Shown here piece after piece: positions 17,533 through 26,977 of a stretch of 64,000 bases of DNA. The stretch spans positions 20,909 to 84,908 of the forward strand of contig CAIPQN010000012.1 of NCBI GenBank assembly GCA_903867225.1. Reading direction: 5' to 3'. The position numbers were made by a program, and so were the translations under genes. The notes beneath the pieces are model-generated. The model worked only from the letters and a program-made list of their open reading frames with translations. It ran no database searches and was not told the origin of the DNA. Source of the stretch: an uncultured Pseudomonadota bacterium. GTDB taxonomy: Bacteria > Pseudomonadota > Gammaproteobacteria > Methylococcales > Methylomonadaceae. Positions within the stretch are counted from its first letter, which is position 1; each line of letters opens with the position of its first letter.

Positions 17533-18381
17533 TTAGCCATTTTGTTTTGCTAATGCGGCAGCAATTAACGCAATAAAATCATCTTCGGTTTCAACTTTCG
17601 CCATATCATTTCCGTCGATAACGTAACCGTATTTTTCTGCAATCGCTTCATAACGCGGTACACGCGCTTTAAATAATTCGGGGAAAACCCACGTTACAAA
17701 TTCATCGGGCGGCATAACATCTGTTGATGCGTAATTTTTCAACGCTAAAAATTCTTCTAATTTTTCATCCAAAAATGCTTCGCGGTAATAAAGCGGTTTC
17801 GGATCGCTTTTAGCGCGGTCAATAATGGTTTGTTCAAGTTCTGGTGGAATTCTGATGTAAATAATTAACGTATTTTTCGCTAGTATTTCCAATGCTTCTG
17901 GGCAATCCAATTCACAAACACTGCCACCAGCATCATTGATAAAATGGTCATAACCGTAAATATCTTCGGCATTATGAATAAACGCTGGCACGTCTTTCAT
18001 TGCTTCAATTTCTGCGATTCTGTGCAAATTTTGCCGATGTTTAAATTCTTTTAACGACAAACCTCCTTTTTCAGCGTCGCCTAATTTCCCCAAATAACTG
18101 GATACGGCTGTTAGATTATCAAATGAAATTTTGCTTTTGATATAAAGCGAATCGGCGCGAAGCAATTCACGCAAAAACGGTACGCTCATCGCTTGGCGTT
18201 TGATGTTGTCTAAAATCGGTTCTTTTAGATATTTTGTACCGATACGATAATCGCCCGAATAGTGATACCACTTTGTTTTCGGTAATTTATCTGCCAATGT
18301 GGTTTTACCTGCGCCCGACATCGCCAATAACGTGATATGTTTCGATTTCCAATCGATAAATTCTTGAGCGGTCATTTTCAT
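17533..18381 (-). CDS. P-loop ATPase of unknown role, upstream of metA
   Basis: This is a 282-residue soluble protein with a Walker A loop near the N-terminus (LAMSGAGKTTLADKLP) and a likely adenylate-kinase-like nucleoside kinase core. Further on are HFINDAGGSVCEL and a hydrophobic strand (TLIIYIRIPPELEQTIIDRA) like the strand-helix of small-molecule kinases. I selected the ATG at 18381, which has AAGG seven bases upstream, over the in-frame start at 18420 that falls in the preceding terminator. Comparable ATPases are found beside metA in other proteobacteria as far as I recall, but the substrate is unknown. I would not give it a gene name. Confidence 0.75.
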   Translation of the reverse strand: MKMTAQEFIDWKSKHITLLAMSGAGKTTLADKLPKTKWYHYSGDYRIGTKYLKEPILDNIKRQAMSVPFLRELLRADSLYIKSKISFDNLTAVSSYLGKLGDAEKGGLSLKEFKHRQNLHRIAEIEAMKDVPAFIHNAEDIYGYDHFINDAGGSVCELDCPEALEILAKNTLIIYIRIPPELEQTIIDRAKSDPKPLYYREAFLDEKLEEFLALKNYASTDVMPPDEFVTWVFPELFKARVPRYEAIAEKYGYVIDGNDMAKVETEDDFIALIAAALAKQNG

Positions 18382-18404
18382 TTGAATACCTTGTAAAATA
18401 GAGT

Positions 18405-18434
18405 TAAAAAAGCGGCTCACATTAGCAAGCCGCT
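18405..18434 (-). terminator. Terminator of the btuB-btuM operon
   Basis: On the minus strand AGCGGCT...AGCCGCT (7-bp core stem, about 10-base loop) is followed by six T. It lies between the BtuM-like stop (18450) and the ATPase start (18381), so the B12-regulated transcript probably ends here. Confidence 0.8.
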
Positions 18435-18449
18435 CGTTTTTTGAAAAAA

Positions 18450-19010
18450 TTAAGCGGTTTTACGCGCTGACAAATCAGGCAAAATTTTTGCTATTTTTAC
18501 CGCTGCAAAACCAGCAATCACATACATCACTGCATAACCGAGATATGGCGCGTAATAATGTGAAAGTTGTTCAACATATTTTGAAAAATCACGTTGCAAA
18601 ACGTTATCGGATAACCAATAAAAACTGCTGTTTGAAATCAAATACGCGCTGCTTGTCGCGATGAATAGTGTTGCCATTGCTGGAATCGAAAGCGTGAATT
18701 CTGAATCTTGCATCGATTTGAAATTTGCTGATAAACGTCCAGCAAACCACATTGCAAAATAGGTTGGAATCAAGAAAGCGTAAGCAGGTGAAATGCAAAA
18801 ATCACTGACGTTAAATTGTGAAATCGCCACATAATCAAGCAATGCGGCTTCAACCAATAACGCGACAAAAAAAGCGCGTGAACTGGAAAATAAACCCGCT
18901 AAAAAAAACACCGCTAATGACGCATCTGGCAATGAAAACGCATCGCCAAAATGGTGCATTCGTGTCGCGCCCATCAAGGCAACTAAAGGCAAAGCTGTTT
19001 TGATATTCAT
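18450..19010 (-). CDS. btuM: BtuM-like inner-membrane cobalamin transporter (solitary ECF S-component)
   Basis: This is a 186-residue, very hydrophobic protein with about five or six membrane helices. The N-terminal MHHFGDAFSLPDASLAVFFLAGL segment and a single cysteine (Cys72 in FNVSDFCISPAYAF) resemble the BtuM family, in which a conserved cysteine between helices coordinates the cobalt of vitamin B12 and removes cyanide from it. It follows btuB by 12 bases in the riboswitch-controlled operon, so it would take B12 from the periplasm to the cytosol. No ABC-type BtuC/BtuD genes are nearby. The context is strong; the family call rests on remembered features, so another small B12-related membrane protein is possible. 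Confidence 0.65.
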   Translation of the reverse strand: MNIKTALPLVALMGATRMHHFGDAFSLPDASLAVFFLAGLFSSSRAFFVALLVEAALLDYVAISQFNVSDFCISPAYAFLIPTYFAMWFAGRLSANFKSMQDSEFTLSIPAMATLFIATSSAYLISNSSFYWLSDNVLQRDFSKYVEQLSHYYAPYLGYAVMYVIAGFAAVKIAKILPDLSARKTA

Positions 19011-19021
19011 AAAAAATCCTC

Positions 19022-20845
19022 TTAATTATTGTAATGAATTGAGATAAAAAAGTTTCTATCTGCCATGTTGTAAGTATTCACGGTTTGATAGTTTTTATCC
19101 AGCAAGTTATTGAGTTTCGCGCTTAACATCCAATTTTTATTGATGTGATACGCTGAACGTAAATCCACCGTCATAAATCCGCCGACTTCAATCCGTTTTT
19201 GTGAAAAATCTGGCATATATGCCATTTCAGGACGATTGCCTTGTGCAATAACGGTTGCGCCCAAATCAAAATCTGAAATAGAACGCGAAACATCAAAAGA
19301 CAAGGTTTTATCTGCCCGTTTGAGCAAACGCTGACCTGTTGTTTTGTCTTCTGGATTGAGCAAATTCATAGTTAATTTCGGTTTGAAACCATAAATTTCT
19401 GTACCAATTTCCGCTTCGATGCCTTGAATTTGTGCTTTCGCTATATTTTTAGCAGGCCATCCCAAAATTAAATTATCAATATCAGTGTGATAAGCCCGAA
19501 TTTCCCAGTTTCCCCAATTATGATTGCCGATTAAACCGACTTCGTAAGATTTCGATTCTTCGGGTTTTAAATTTGGATTTCCACCACCGCCCCAATCATC
19601 TTTTGGATAATACAATTCATTAAATGTTGGAGAGCGAAACGCATTACCAAAATTAGCCAACGCACTGATTCCATAATTCCAGTTATAACGCCAACCGACA
19701 CTCCCTGTTACATAATCACCAAACGCTTGATTTTCATCCCAACGCACCGACGCATTCACAAAATGGTCAGTAAATAAACGGCTGTGCATTTCTCCAAAAA
19801 CACCCACATCGTAACGTGATGCTTCAACGTATTTTGTAAAACTGTCGATTTCATCTAAACGATAATCTGAACCTAAAACAAATTGGTGATTTTCGGACGG
19901 CGTAAATTGATTTAACCAACTGGCATTCCAGCGCGTTGAATCAAATCGACTTGCGAGTTTGTTATTAGAAGAAAAAAACGAATCATTTTGGTCAAGACTT
20001 TGACCTAATCGCAACGTTGAACGCCAATTTTCGACAACATCCAAACTGCCTACGATGCTTGAAACTTGGTTCACAAAATTGGTTTTGTTGTAATAACCAT
20101 CGTAAAGCGTTGTGCCTTCATTGTGTAAAAACGCGGCTTCAAGTTCTGCATTATTATCAAAATGATGACCGACTCGCGCATTCACAGCAGTGTTTTTATA
20201 ACCGTCTTTATCAGGTTGATTCGTGCCGCCACCAACATTAAAACCATCGGTGTCAAAATGCGACGCGCTCGCGCTGTACCAACTATTATTTAATTTTCCG
20301 CTAATTGAACCAGCTGTGCGTTGCGTGTAATACGAACCACCGCCAGAATCTAACGTTACTTTTGGCGTTTGTGATTCTGTGCCTTTTCGGGTGAAAATTT
20401 GAATTACGCCGCCAATTGCTTCAGAACCGTACAAACTCGATTGCGACCCGCGAATAATTTCAACGCGCTCAATTTGTTCAATCGGGATAAATTCAAATTG
20501 CGTGATTCCCGCTGTGACAGAGCCGACTTTTACGCCATCAATTAGAACTAAAACGTGAGTTGAATTTGTGCCGCGCATAAAAACGCTTGAGAGTTGACCA
20601 TAACCGCCGCTTTGTGTGACATCAACACCTGCGCTGCCTCGTAATAATTCAGGAATCGATTTAGCTTGCAAGCGTTCAATATCCGCACGGTTAAAAACGG
20701 TTGTTGCGGCTGATAACGTATTTTTTGGCACTTCGGTGCGTGTTGCTGTCACAACCATTTCGGGTAAGTTTTCAGGTTGTGATTCTTGTGCGTATAAATT
20801 TGAAACGCTTGTTAATAAAAGCGTTGAGAAAAGAATTTTTTGCAT
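19022..20845 (-). CDS. btuB: TonB-dependent vitamin B12 receptor
   Basis: This is an outer-membrane cobalamin receptor of 607 residues. The start at 20845 gives a signal peptide (MQKILFSTLLLTSVSNLYAQ) followed by the TonB box LPEMVVTATR, characteristic of BtuB. The plug has VFMRGTNSTHVLVLIDGVKVGS and RGSQSSLYGSEAIGGVIQI. The barrel ends with an aromatic C-terminus (FFISIHYNN). Length is close to E. coli BtuB (614). A cobalamin riboswitch and a sigma70-type promoter lie directly upstream, and the BtuM-like gene directly downstream. Together these make the B12 assignment secure, although other cobamides may also be carried. Confidence 0.93.
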   Translation of the reverse strand: MQKILFSTLLLTSVSNLYAQESQPENLPEMVVTATRTEVPKNTLSAATTVFNRADIERLQAKSIPELLRGSAGVDVTQSGGYGQLSSVFMRGTNSTHVLVLIDGVKVGSVTAGITQFEFIPIEQIERVEIIRGSQSSLYGSEAIGGVIQIFTRKGTESQTPKVTLDSGGGSYYTQRTAGSISGKLNNSWYSASASHFDTDGFNVGGGTNQPDKDGYKNTAVNARVGHHFDNNAELEAAFLHNEGTTLYDGYYNKTNFVNQVSSIVGSLDVVENWRSTLRLGQSLDQNDSFFSSNNKLASRFDSTRWNASWLNQFTPSENHQFVLGSDYRLDEIDSFTKYVEASRYDVGVFGEMHSRLFTDHFVNASVRWDENQAFGDYVTGSVGWRYNWNYGISALANFGNAFRSPTFNELYYPKDDWGGGGNPNLKPEESKSYEVGLIGNHNWGNWEIRAYHTDIDNLILGWPAKNIAKAQIQGIEAEIGTEIYGFKPKLTMNLLNPEDKTTGQRLLKRADKTLSFDVSRSISDFDLGATVIAQGNRPEMAYMPDFSQKRIEVGGFMTVDLRSAYHINKNWMLSAKLNNLLDKNYQTVNTYNMADRNFFISIHYNN

Positions 20846-20957
20846 TTTGGGTTGTCCTTTTTGTGCCGCCCGCACAAAACATGAATATAAAATAGGCAGC
20901 AAAAGGCAAAAGAAAACCACAGAAATACTGGCGTTTGAGTGTGTGATGTTCTTTCAA
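20772..20957 (-). CDS. Possible riboswitch-controlled leader ORF overlapping btuB
   Basis: Just 3' of the riboswitch, GGAGG (20965-20969, minus strand) is followed seven bases later by a TTG that opens a 61-codon frame ending inside btuB. The peptide has one hydrophobic stretch (FCGFLLPFAAYFIFMFCAGG) then KRTT. The GGAGG sits in a 4-bp hairpin (CAGC-GGAGG-GCTG, 20961-20973), where a B12 riboswitch would be expected to hide a ribosome site. Its frame runs over the btuB ribosome site, so it could couple riboswitch state to btuB translation. It may equally be chance. Confidence 0.3.
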   Translation of the reverse strand: MKEHHTLKRQYFCGFLLPFAAYFIFMFCAGGTKRTTQNAKNSFLNAFINKRFKFIRTRITT

Positions 20958-20984
20958 ATACAGCCCTCCGCTGTCCGAAATAAA

Positions 20985-21168
20985 CACTTTGAGGTCGGTC
21001 TCCTGACTTATTAAGCGATTTTAAAAATCGACGTTTTCCGTCTTCCCATGAATTTCACAGTGACATTGCACGAAAACGCTTAACTTAATTTACAGTTGCG
21101 GGGGCAGTTTTGGAGTTTAACCAAATTCCCATTTACTCGATATTTGAAAATATCGACACCTGAAAGCG
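20985..21168 (-). promoter_or_regulatory. Cobalamin (adenosylcobalamin) riboswitch
   Basis: Read on the minus strand, the leader has the standard B12-riboswitch boxes in order. These are CAGGTG at the 5' end; GGGAATTTGGTTAAACTCC; the highly conserved ACTGCCCCCGCAACTGT (B12 box, around 21093-21109); CACTGTG.....CATGGGAAGACG; and the closing AGTCAGGAGACCGACCT near 20990. It lies between a promoter at 21176-21205 and btuB, so high B12 should repress the btuB-btuM operon. No terminator follows, so control is probably at translation. Confidence 0.95.
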
Positions 21169-21175
21169 AGCGCGG

Positions 21176-21205
21176 ATTATAGTTTTTAAATGTGAAATTG
21201 CACAA
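21176..21205 (-). promoter_or_regulatory. Sigma70-type promoter of the B12 operon
   Basis: On the minus strand -35 TTGTGC (21200-21205) and -10 TATAAT (21176-21181) are separated by 18 bases. Transcription would start about seven bases downstream, exactly at the beginning of the riboswitch. Confidence 0.7.
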
Positions 21206-21333
21206 GAAAAGCTCATCTGAAAACGTTAATCTGATTCTGAATTAAACGTAAAACAGAATAATTTGTTGGATAAAAATGACCAAAACGTGAATACTTATAA
21301 TTTGTGCAAAGTCAGTTAAAGAATTGAAAAATT

Positions 21334-22236
21334 ATGAATGAAATAACGAAATATCATTGGGGCGTAAAAGAAGCCGTCGCGCAATTACGAGCGTTGCGTG
21401 TGCAATCGTTGGAAAATCGTCAACGTCGAAATAAACCGCCTAAATTGCCGTCGCGTAAAGAGTTACAAGTCATTTTAGATGGATTAGCGGCAGTGCTTTT
21501 CCCGAATCGGTTGGGGCGACCTGATTTGACGGAGGAGGGCATTGATTATTTTGTCGGCTACACATTGGATTGTGTGTTACATGAATTATTTAAACAAATT
21601 CGTCGTGAATTACAGTTTGTTTCGGGAAGTGAAGGTGTAGATGAAGCTGCTCATCAAAAGGCGATTGAAATTACACGCCAATTTACCACGCAATTGCCAA
21701 ATGTTCGGGCATTGATTGATAGTGATATTCAAGCAGCTTATGAAGGTGATCCAGCGGCTCGAACACCTGATGAAGTATTGGTTTGTTATCCAGGAATTAC
21801 GGCGGTAATTTATCATCGATTAGCGCATATTTTATACACACAAGGCGCACCATTGGTGGCGCGAATGATTGCAGAATTGGCACATTCAGCGACGGGAATT
21901 GATATTCATCCTGGCGCACAAATTAGCGAAAGTTTTTTTATTGATCACGGAACAGGCGTTGTCATTGGTGAAACAGCGGTGATTGGGCAACACGTTCGGT
22001 TGTATCAAGCCGTGACGCTAGGCGCAAAACGCTTTCAAAAAGATGAAAATGGTGTGTTAATTAAAGGCAATTTGCGTCATCCGATTGTCGAAGATGATGT
22101 AGTGATTTATGCGGGCGCGACGATTTTAGGGCGAGTGACGATTGGTAGTGGTTCGATTATTGGTGGGAATGTATGGCTTACGCACAGTGTTCCACCACGA
22201 AGTGTCATTACACAAGCCAGTGAACGTAGTGAATAA
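21334..22236 (+). CDS. cysE: Serine O-acetyltransferase
   Basis: CysE acetylates serine to O-acetylserine, the acceptor for sulfide in cysteine synthesis. The 300-residue protein has an N-terminal helical domain (about 1-170) and a C-terminal left-handed beta-helix built of hexapeptide repeats (IDIHPGAQISESFFIDHGTGVVIGETAVIGQHVRLYQAVTLGA ... VVIYAGATILGRVTIGSGSIIGG). The active-site histidine pair is expected in IHPGA and FIDHGTG. The length and long N-terminus fit the EpsC/CysE type with the extended N-terminal region. It stands alone between the B12 operon (divergent) and the tRNA gene, and complements cysD/cysN earlier in the window. Confidence 0.93.
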   Translation: MNEITKYHWGVKEAVAQLRALRVQSLENRQRRNKPPKLPSRKELQVILDGLAAVLFPNRLGRPDLTEEGIDYFVGYTLDCVLHELFKQIRRELQFVSGSEGVDEAAHQKAIEITRQFTTQLPNVRALIDSDIQAAYEGDPAARTPDEVLVCYPGITAVIYHRLAHILYTQGAPLVARMIAELAHSATGIDIHPGAQISESFFIDHGTGVVIGETAVIGQHVRLYQAVTLGAKRFQKDENGVLIKGNLRHPIVEDDVVIYAGATILGRVTIGSGSIIGGNVWLTHSVPPRSVITQASERSE

Positions 22237-22307
22237 ATAAACAAAATTAATTTCATAATCTAATCGTACACACGCGATTTTTTAGTTTAAAATGCGTGTT
22301 CTATTTT

Positions 22308-22384
22308 GCGCCCGTAGCTCAGCTGGATAGAGCGCAGCCCTCCGGAGGCTGAGGTCAGAGGTTCGAATCCGCTCGGGCGCACCA
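22308..22384 (+). tRNA. tRNA-Arg, anticodon CCG
   Basis: A full 77-base cloverleaf is seen: acceptor GCGCCCG pairs with CGGGCGC, the D-arm is GCTCAGCTGGATAGAGC, the anticodon stem CAGCC/GGCTG encloses the loop CTCCGGA with anticodon CCG, and the T-loop is GGTTCGAATCC. The 3' A-CCA is encoded. It reads the rare arginine codon CGG. A terminator follows directly. Confidence 0.97.
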
Positions 22385-22394
22385 AATTCTATTA

Positions 22395-22435
22395 AAAAAG
22401 CCAACTTTCGCATTTTGACGAAAGTTGGCTTTTTT
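22395..22435. terminator. Bidirectional terminator between tRNA-Arg and malQ
   Basis: An 11-bp stem (GCCAACTTTCG / CGAAAGTTGGC) with loop CATTTTGA is flanked by A6 and T6, so it works in both directions. It ends the tRNA transcript and the convergent glgC-GH57-malQ transcript. Confidence 0.9.
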
Positions 22436-22445
22436 GTTTTTCTAA

Positions 22446-23918
22446 TTATTGAAACGATCGATTTGAACGTTCAATCCAATGTGATAACCGCGACAATTTT
22501 TCATCTGATAATTGTTTCCACTGAAAATGCCATTGCCAATTACCAGCCGTCGTTCCAGGTATATTCATACGATTTTCGCTATCTAATTCCAAAATATCCT
22601 GCATCGGCAAAATAGCTAAATTTGCTACCGATGCCAAAACACTTTTTGCTAACGCAGTGGCAATGTTGACATCTTCGGTAATTGCTAATGTTTTACAAAC
22701 AAATGTTCGCTCTTCATGTGTTAATTTTTGTACCCAACCAACTGTTGTGTCATTATCGTGCGTTCCCGTATAAACAACACTATTGGCTTCGTGATTTTCA
22801 GGTAAATAAGGGTTATCTGCATCGCCACTAAATGCAAATTGCATAATTTTCATACCAGGTAAATTAAATTGAGCGCGTAACGCATCAACTTCTGGTGTGA
22901 TAATGCCTAAATCTTCTGCTATCAACTGAACATCACAAAATTCTGTATAAATCGCAGTTAATAAGGCTTCACCTGCCGCTTTTACCCATTCGCCATTAAT
23001 TGCCGTTGGTTCATTTTCGGGGATTTCCCAAGCCGCTTCCAATCCACGGAAATGATCAATTCGGACAATATCAAACAAGGCAGTTTGGGTTTTCATGCGT
23101 TGTAACCACCAAGTGAAATTGGTTGATTGCAAATAATCCCAATCGTAATGCGGATTGCCCCAGCGTTGTCCTGTTTCGGAAAAATAATCAGGTGGCACAC
23201 CTGCGACAACGGACATATTGCCTTCGGGTGTAAGTTTAAATACGTCCCGATTCGCCCAAACATCTGCGCTGTCGTAAGACACAAAAATTGGCATATCACC
23301 AAAAAGTAAAATTCCGCGTTCATTCGCGTAAGTTTTTAACGCAGACCATTGTTTGAAAAATACATATTGCTCAAATTTGACGGTTTCCAATAACGATTTC
23401 AGAAAAAAGCGCACGTCATTTAATGCCGCAAGATTTCGATTTTTAAAATCATCTGTCCAATCGTTCCAGCCTTTGTTATTAAATTTTTGACGTAAAACCA
23501 TAAACATAGCGAAATCATCTAACCAAAAATGATTCGTTTCACAAAAATGTAAAAAGCTCGCTTTTTCTTCAGCCGTCGCTTTCGCAGAAAAACCTGAAAA
23601 AGCTTTACTTAACAAACAATCACGATGAAATTTTGAATGATTTGAACAAGTTTCACAGTGTTCATCTGCGTCTAACCATCCTTCATTCACTAAAGAATGT
23701 GCGCTAATCAACGCTGGATTTCCTGCATGAGCTGAAAGTGATTGATAGGGCGAACCATCTTCGTGTGTAATTCCCAATGGTAAAACTTGCCAAACAGTTG
23801 CTCCTGCTTCCTTCAAAAAATCGATAAACTGGTACGCATCGCGCCCTAAATCTCGACTCGGTAGCGAAGTAATGTGTAATAACACGCCAGCGCGGCGTTG
23901 ATTTAGAGCTGCATTCAT
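22446..23918 (-). CDS. malQ: 4-alpha-glucanotransferase (amylomaltase)
   Basis: MalQ is a GH77 enzyme that transfers glucan chains between maltodextrins, releasing glucose. The 490-residue protein has the family N-terminus RRAGVLLHITSLPSRDLG, GATVWQVLPLG, the pair DMPIFVSYDSADVWANRDVF, the nucleophile region IVRIDHFRGLEAAWEIP, the acid/base in LIAEDLGIITPEVD, and YTGTHDNDTTVGW. Length is that of short bacterial/plant-type amylomaltases. It is 15 bases after the GH57 gene and is last in a glgC-GH57-malQ operon, so it probably recycles short glucans from glycogen turnover. Confidence 0.95.
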   Translation of the reverse strand: MNAALNQRRAGVLLHITSLPSRDLGRDAYQFIDFLKEAGATVWQVLPLGITHEDGSPYQSLSAHAGNPALISAHSLVNEGWLDADEHCETCSNHSKFHRDCLLSKAFSGFSAKATAEEKASFLHFCETNHFWLDDFAMFMVLRQKFNNKGWNDWTDDFKNRNLAALNDVRFFLKSLLETVKFEQYVFFKQWSALKTYANERGILLFGDMPIFVSYDSADVWANRDVFKLTPEGNMSVVAGVPPDYFSETGQRWGNPHYDWDYLQSTNFTWWLQRMKTQTALFDIVRIDHFRGLEAAWEIPENEPTAINGEWVKAAGEALLTAIYTEFCDVQLIAEDLGIITPEVDALRAQFNLPGMKIMQFAFSGDADNPYLPENHEANSVVYTGTHDNDTTVGWVQKLTHEERTFVCKTLAITEDVNIATALAKSVLASVANLAILPMQDILELDSENRMNIPGTTAGNWQWHFQWKQLSDEKLSRLSHWIERSNRSFQ

Positions 23919-23933
23919 TGAAAATCCTCTTAT

Positions 23934-25616
23934 TTAGTGTTCTGTGCCTTGTCGCATCGTACCACCCATCGCAGGTGCGCCTGAGCCTTGTGTAAATGAA
24001 AGTGCTAAATATCCAGGAGGATCTTCACCGAGTAAATAATATAAATTCGCGATATTTAAACGAAATTGTTTTTCAAAACTGCTGACCGCATCACTAGGAT
24101 TGTAATCACCAAACCACCAAAACCAATCTGAGCCTTCGCAAACCGCGAGTTGTAGATTCGCTTTTTCGCGCAATTCAGAGGTGATTTCTTCATTTGTCAT
24201 CACACGATCAAACATTTTTTTCGCATCGCCAAGCATATCCCAACCACGATTTTTATCGGTGTCACCAATCCACGTTGAAAATGTGCCATAAACCCAACTA
24301 CCCGCGACTAATGTATTGAGGGGTTTCGGTTTAACATTATTTTTGACGCATTCGTCAAAAGTTGTCATTTCAATACGAGGGTGGTTCGATAAACGCCGAT
24401 AAAGCGCACTTAAAAAATAAATGCCGTTTTCTGGGAAGTATTCCCACGCATTTTCGCCATCCATAATAATTGAAACGACTGCATCGGGAATTTCACGATC
24501 TGCAATATGTTCTAAGTGATTAATTAAATCGCTTACCGCATCGTCTGCGTGCCATTTTGAATACTGAAAGCCAATTAAATCAGACAAACCATCGTCACGG
24601 AAAAAACAGTTAATTTTGCTGCCTTTTAATTGAAACGGATGAAAAGTGCTTTCAGGACGCTCATTTTCAGCGTGATTTAAACTATTACCTAAAACAGAAC
24701 CACCACTTGCTGTCCATTTAAAACCAAATTTATCAAGCATTTTAATCGTTTCGTCGCTCACTGCGCCTTCTGAAGGCCAACAACCTGTCGGTTCAAATCC
24801 AAAGAAACGTTTAAATGTTTGCATTCCTTTTTCTAAATGCCAAAGCACCCGTTCTTCACCATTGGGATACGCTTTTAATTCAGGCAATGGTGCGTGTGGT
24901 GTAGCTTCATGAGTGGTATTTATGTCCAAAAGCAGCGGCATAATGGGGTGTGAATAAGGTGTCACCGATAATTCGATTTGTCCTTTTTTAGCCAGTATTT
25001 TATAACGTCCTAAAACGTGTGAAAGCTGATCAGCAATAATAATTAGCATTTCTAAACGATCTTCAAAAGTGTAATTTCCACCTTGAGCAAGCAATCGTTG
25101 AGCGCGTTTATCACTTAATTTAACCGTTTCACCAAGCCACGCTAAGTGATACCACATGAGCAAATCGGCAATAAATTGTGCATTTGCATATTGTTCGATT
25201 TCTTTTTCAATAAATAATTCAGCTGTTTCGGCTAAATGTTTAAATTGTGGGTAACGATTGATTTGTCGTTCACGATTCGCTTTTAAACAATCTTTAATAA
25301 TTTTTGCAGGATCACTAATTAATTCGGCATCATCAGAAAGTGCCGCGAGTAATGAATCCGTAAATGGACTCCTATCATGTAAAAAGCTGTTGATTTGTCG
25401 TGCGTATTCTTCAATTTGCTCAAGCAAAATCGGCGCAAAATTTACCACCACTTTTGCCTGCGGAGCTGCTTCTAAATGCGCCACCATATCGACGTAATCT
25501 TTCATAACGTGCAAATATGTCCACGGTAATTTAAATTCACCTGAATGCAAATCACGATATTCTGGCTGGTGCATGTGCCAGCAAATGACTAATTTTAATT
25601 TTTGTTTATCTAACAT
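23934..25616 (-). CDS. Glycoside hydrolase family 57 alpha-glucanase
   Basis: This 560-residue enzyme acts on alpha-1,4 (possibly alpha-1,6) glucans. It starts with the GH57 marker CWHMHQPEY (residues 12-20; the HQP motif). The catalytic nucleophile is Glu283 in [12 protein letters not shown], and the general acid is expected at Asp386 in [11 protein letters not shown]. The C-terminal half has the [13 protein letters not shown] block seen in amylopullulanase- and alpha-amylase-type GH57 proteins. It has no signal peptide, so it acts in the cytosol. Its end overlaps nothing downstream, while its start overlaps the last codons of glgC by 11 bases, tying it to glycogen synthesis. Exact specificity (amylase, branching enzyme, debranching) is open; a separate glgB is present, making a branching role less likely. 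Confidence 0.9.
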   Translation of the reverse strand: MLDKQKLKLVICWHMHQPEYRDLHSGEFKLPWTYLHVMKDYVDMVAHLEAAPQAKVVVNFAPILLEQIEEYARQINSFLHDRSPFTDSLLAALSDDAELISDPAKIIKDCLKANRERQINRYPQFKHLAETAELFIEKEIEQYANAQFIADLLMWYHLAWLGETVKLSDKRAQRLLAQGGNYTFEDRLEMLIIIADQLSHVLGRYKILAKKGQIELSVTPYSHPIMPLLLDINTTHEATPHAPLPELKAYPNGEERVLWHLEKGMQTFKRFFGFEPTGCWPSEGAVSDETIKMLDKFGFKWTASGGSVLGNSLNHAENERPESTFHPFQLKGSKINCFFRDDGLSDLIGFQYSKWHADDAVSDLINHLEHIADREIPDAVVSIIMDGENAWEYFPENGIYFLSALYRRLSNHPRIEMTTFDECVKNNVKPKPLNTLVAGSWVYGTFSTWIGDTDKNRGWDMLGDAKKMFDRVMTNEEITSELREKANLQLAVCEGSDWFWWFGDYNPSDAVSSFEKQFRLNIANLYYLLGEDPPGYLALSFTQGSGAPAMGGTMRQGTEH

Positions 25617-26886
25617 AATGTCTTCTCATTCCTAACATTTCAGGGGTTACTAAAACGATGCCGCCTGCACTGATATGGTAGCGCAATCGATCTTCCTCAT
25701 GATTTTCACCGATAATTGTACCTTCAGGAATATCACAGCCTTTTTCGATAATGGCGCGAGTAATACGGCAATGACGACCGATATTCACGTCGGGCAAAAC
25801 AATCGTGTCTTGAATGGTGCTGTAAGAATTAACACGCACATTTGAAAATAATAACGAATGACGAACTGTCGCACCCGATACAACACTGCCGCCAGAAATC
25901 ATTGAATCAATCGCAATACCACGTCGATCATCTTCATCGAAAACGAATTTAGCGGGCGGTGTTTGTTCCTGATATGTCCAAATAGGCCATTTTTTGTCGT
26001 ATAAATTCAAATCTGGATGGACACCAATCAATTCCATATTTGCTGCCCAATAGGCATCAATTGTACCTACATCGCGCCAATAACTTTGTGCGCCGCTTTG
26101 TAAATCTAAAAATGGATACGCATTCACCACATGATCACGAATGACTTTCGGAATAATATCGTGACCAAAATCATGGGTCGATTCTGGATCGTCAGCGTCT
26201 TTTACTAATTGTTCAAATAAAAATTCGGTACTAAAAACATAAATGCCCATTGATGCTAACGCAGTATCGGTACGTCCAGGCATTAAAGGTGGATGTTCTG
26301 GTTTTTCCACGAATGCTCGCACACGACGATAATCATCAACATCCATTACGCCAAATGCGGTGGCTTCCTCAAGTGAAACTTCAATACACCCAATCGTTAA
26401 ATCGGCACGTTTTGCCACATGATCGGCAAGCATTGCGCCATAATCCATTTTGTAAATATGGTCGCCCGCAAGCACTAAAATATAATCAGGGAAACGAGTT
26501 CGCAAAATATCAATATTTTGATAAATTGCATCGGCAGTGCCTTTGTACCAAGAATCTTCACTGTGACGTTGTTGTGCTGGCATTAAATCAACGTATTCGC
26601 CGAATTCACCGCGCAAAAAACCCCAACCTTGTTGAATATGTCGAATAAGAGAATCTGATTTATATTGCGTTAAAATACCAATTTTACGAATGCCAGAATT
26701 GACACAATTTGATAATGGAAAATCAATAATGCGGAACTTTCCGCCAAATGGTACGGCTGGTTTTGCTCGCCAATCGGTCATGTTTTTTAAGCGTGAACCG
26801 CGTCCGCCCGCCAAAATCAAAGCAATTGTGTTACGAGTAAGCTGACTGACAAAACGATCAGTATTTAAATGAGATGATGTCGGCAT
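25606..26886 (-). CDS. glgC: Glucose-1-phosphate adenylyltransferase
   Basis: GlgC makes ADP-glucose from ATP and glucose-1-phosphate, the committed step of glycogen synthesis. The 426-residue protein starts its catalytic domain with [11 protein letters not shown] (pyrophosphorylase signature) and [15 protein letters not shown], has [22 protein letters not shown] and EKP, and ends in a left-handed beta-helix domain with hexapeptide repeats ([15 protein letters not shown]). GGAG lies eight bases upstream of the ATG. It heads the minus-strand operon glgC-GH57-malQ and is divergent from glgB across about 91 bases (26887-26977), which must hold both promoters; I could not pick convincing hexamers there. 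Allosteric control by glycolytic intermediates is typical of the family. Confidence 0.97.
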   Translation of the reverse strand: MPTSSHLNTDRFVSQLTRNTIALILAGGRGSRLKNMTDWRAKPAVPFGGKFRIIDFPLSNCVNSGIRKIGILTQYKSDSLIRHIQQGWGFLRGEFGEYVDLMPAQQRHSEDSWYKGTADAIYQNIDILRTRFPDYILVLAGDHIYKMDYGAMLADHVAKRADLTIGCIEVSLEEATAFGVMDVDDYRRVRAFVEKPEHPPLMPGRTDTALASMGIYVFSTEFLFEQLVKDADDPESTHDFGHDIIPKVIRDHVVNAYPFLDLQSGAQSYWRDVGTIDAYWAANMELIGVHPDLNLYDKKWPIWTYQEQTPPAKFVFDEDDRRGIAIDSMISGGSVVSGATVRHSLLFSNVRVNSYSTIQDTIVLPDVNIGRHCRITRAIIEKGCDIPEGTIIGENHEEDRLRYHISAGGIVLVTPEMLGMRRHYVR

Positions 26887-26977
26887 GTTTAAATCTCCAA
26901 TTATTTATATAGATACACAACTTTTTTTGTTTGCTAAACTTCGCGAACATTATCTTACTACCTTGAGGCTATTCCTA

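Noticed and set aside
26885..26977. N-terminal extension of GlgB from the ATG at 26885
   Set aside because: The added 31 residues do not look like GlgB and would overlap the glgC start; a GTG at 26978 with a ribosome site gives the usual length.
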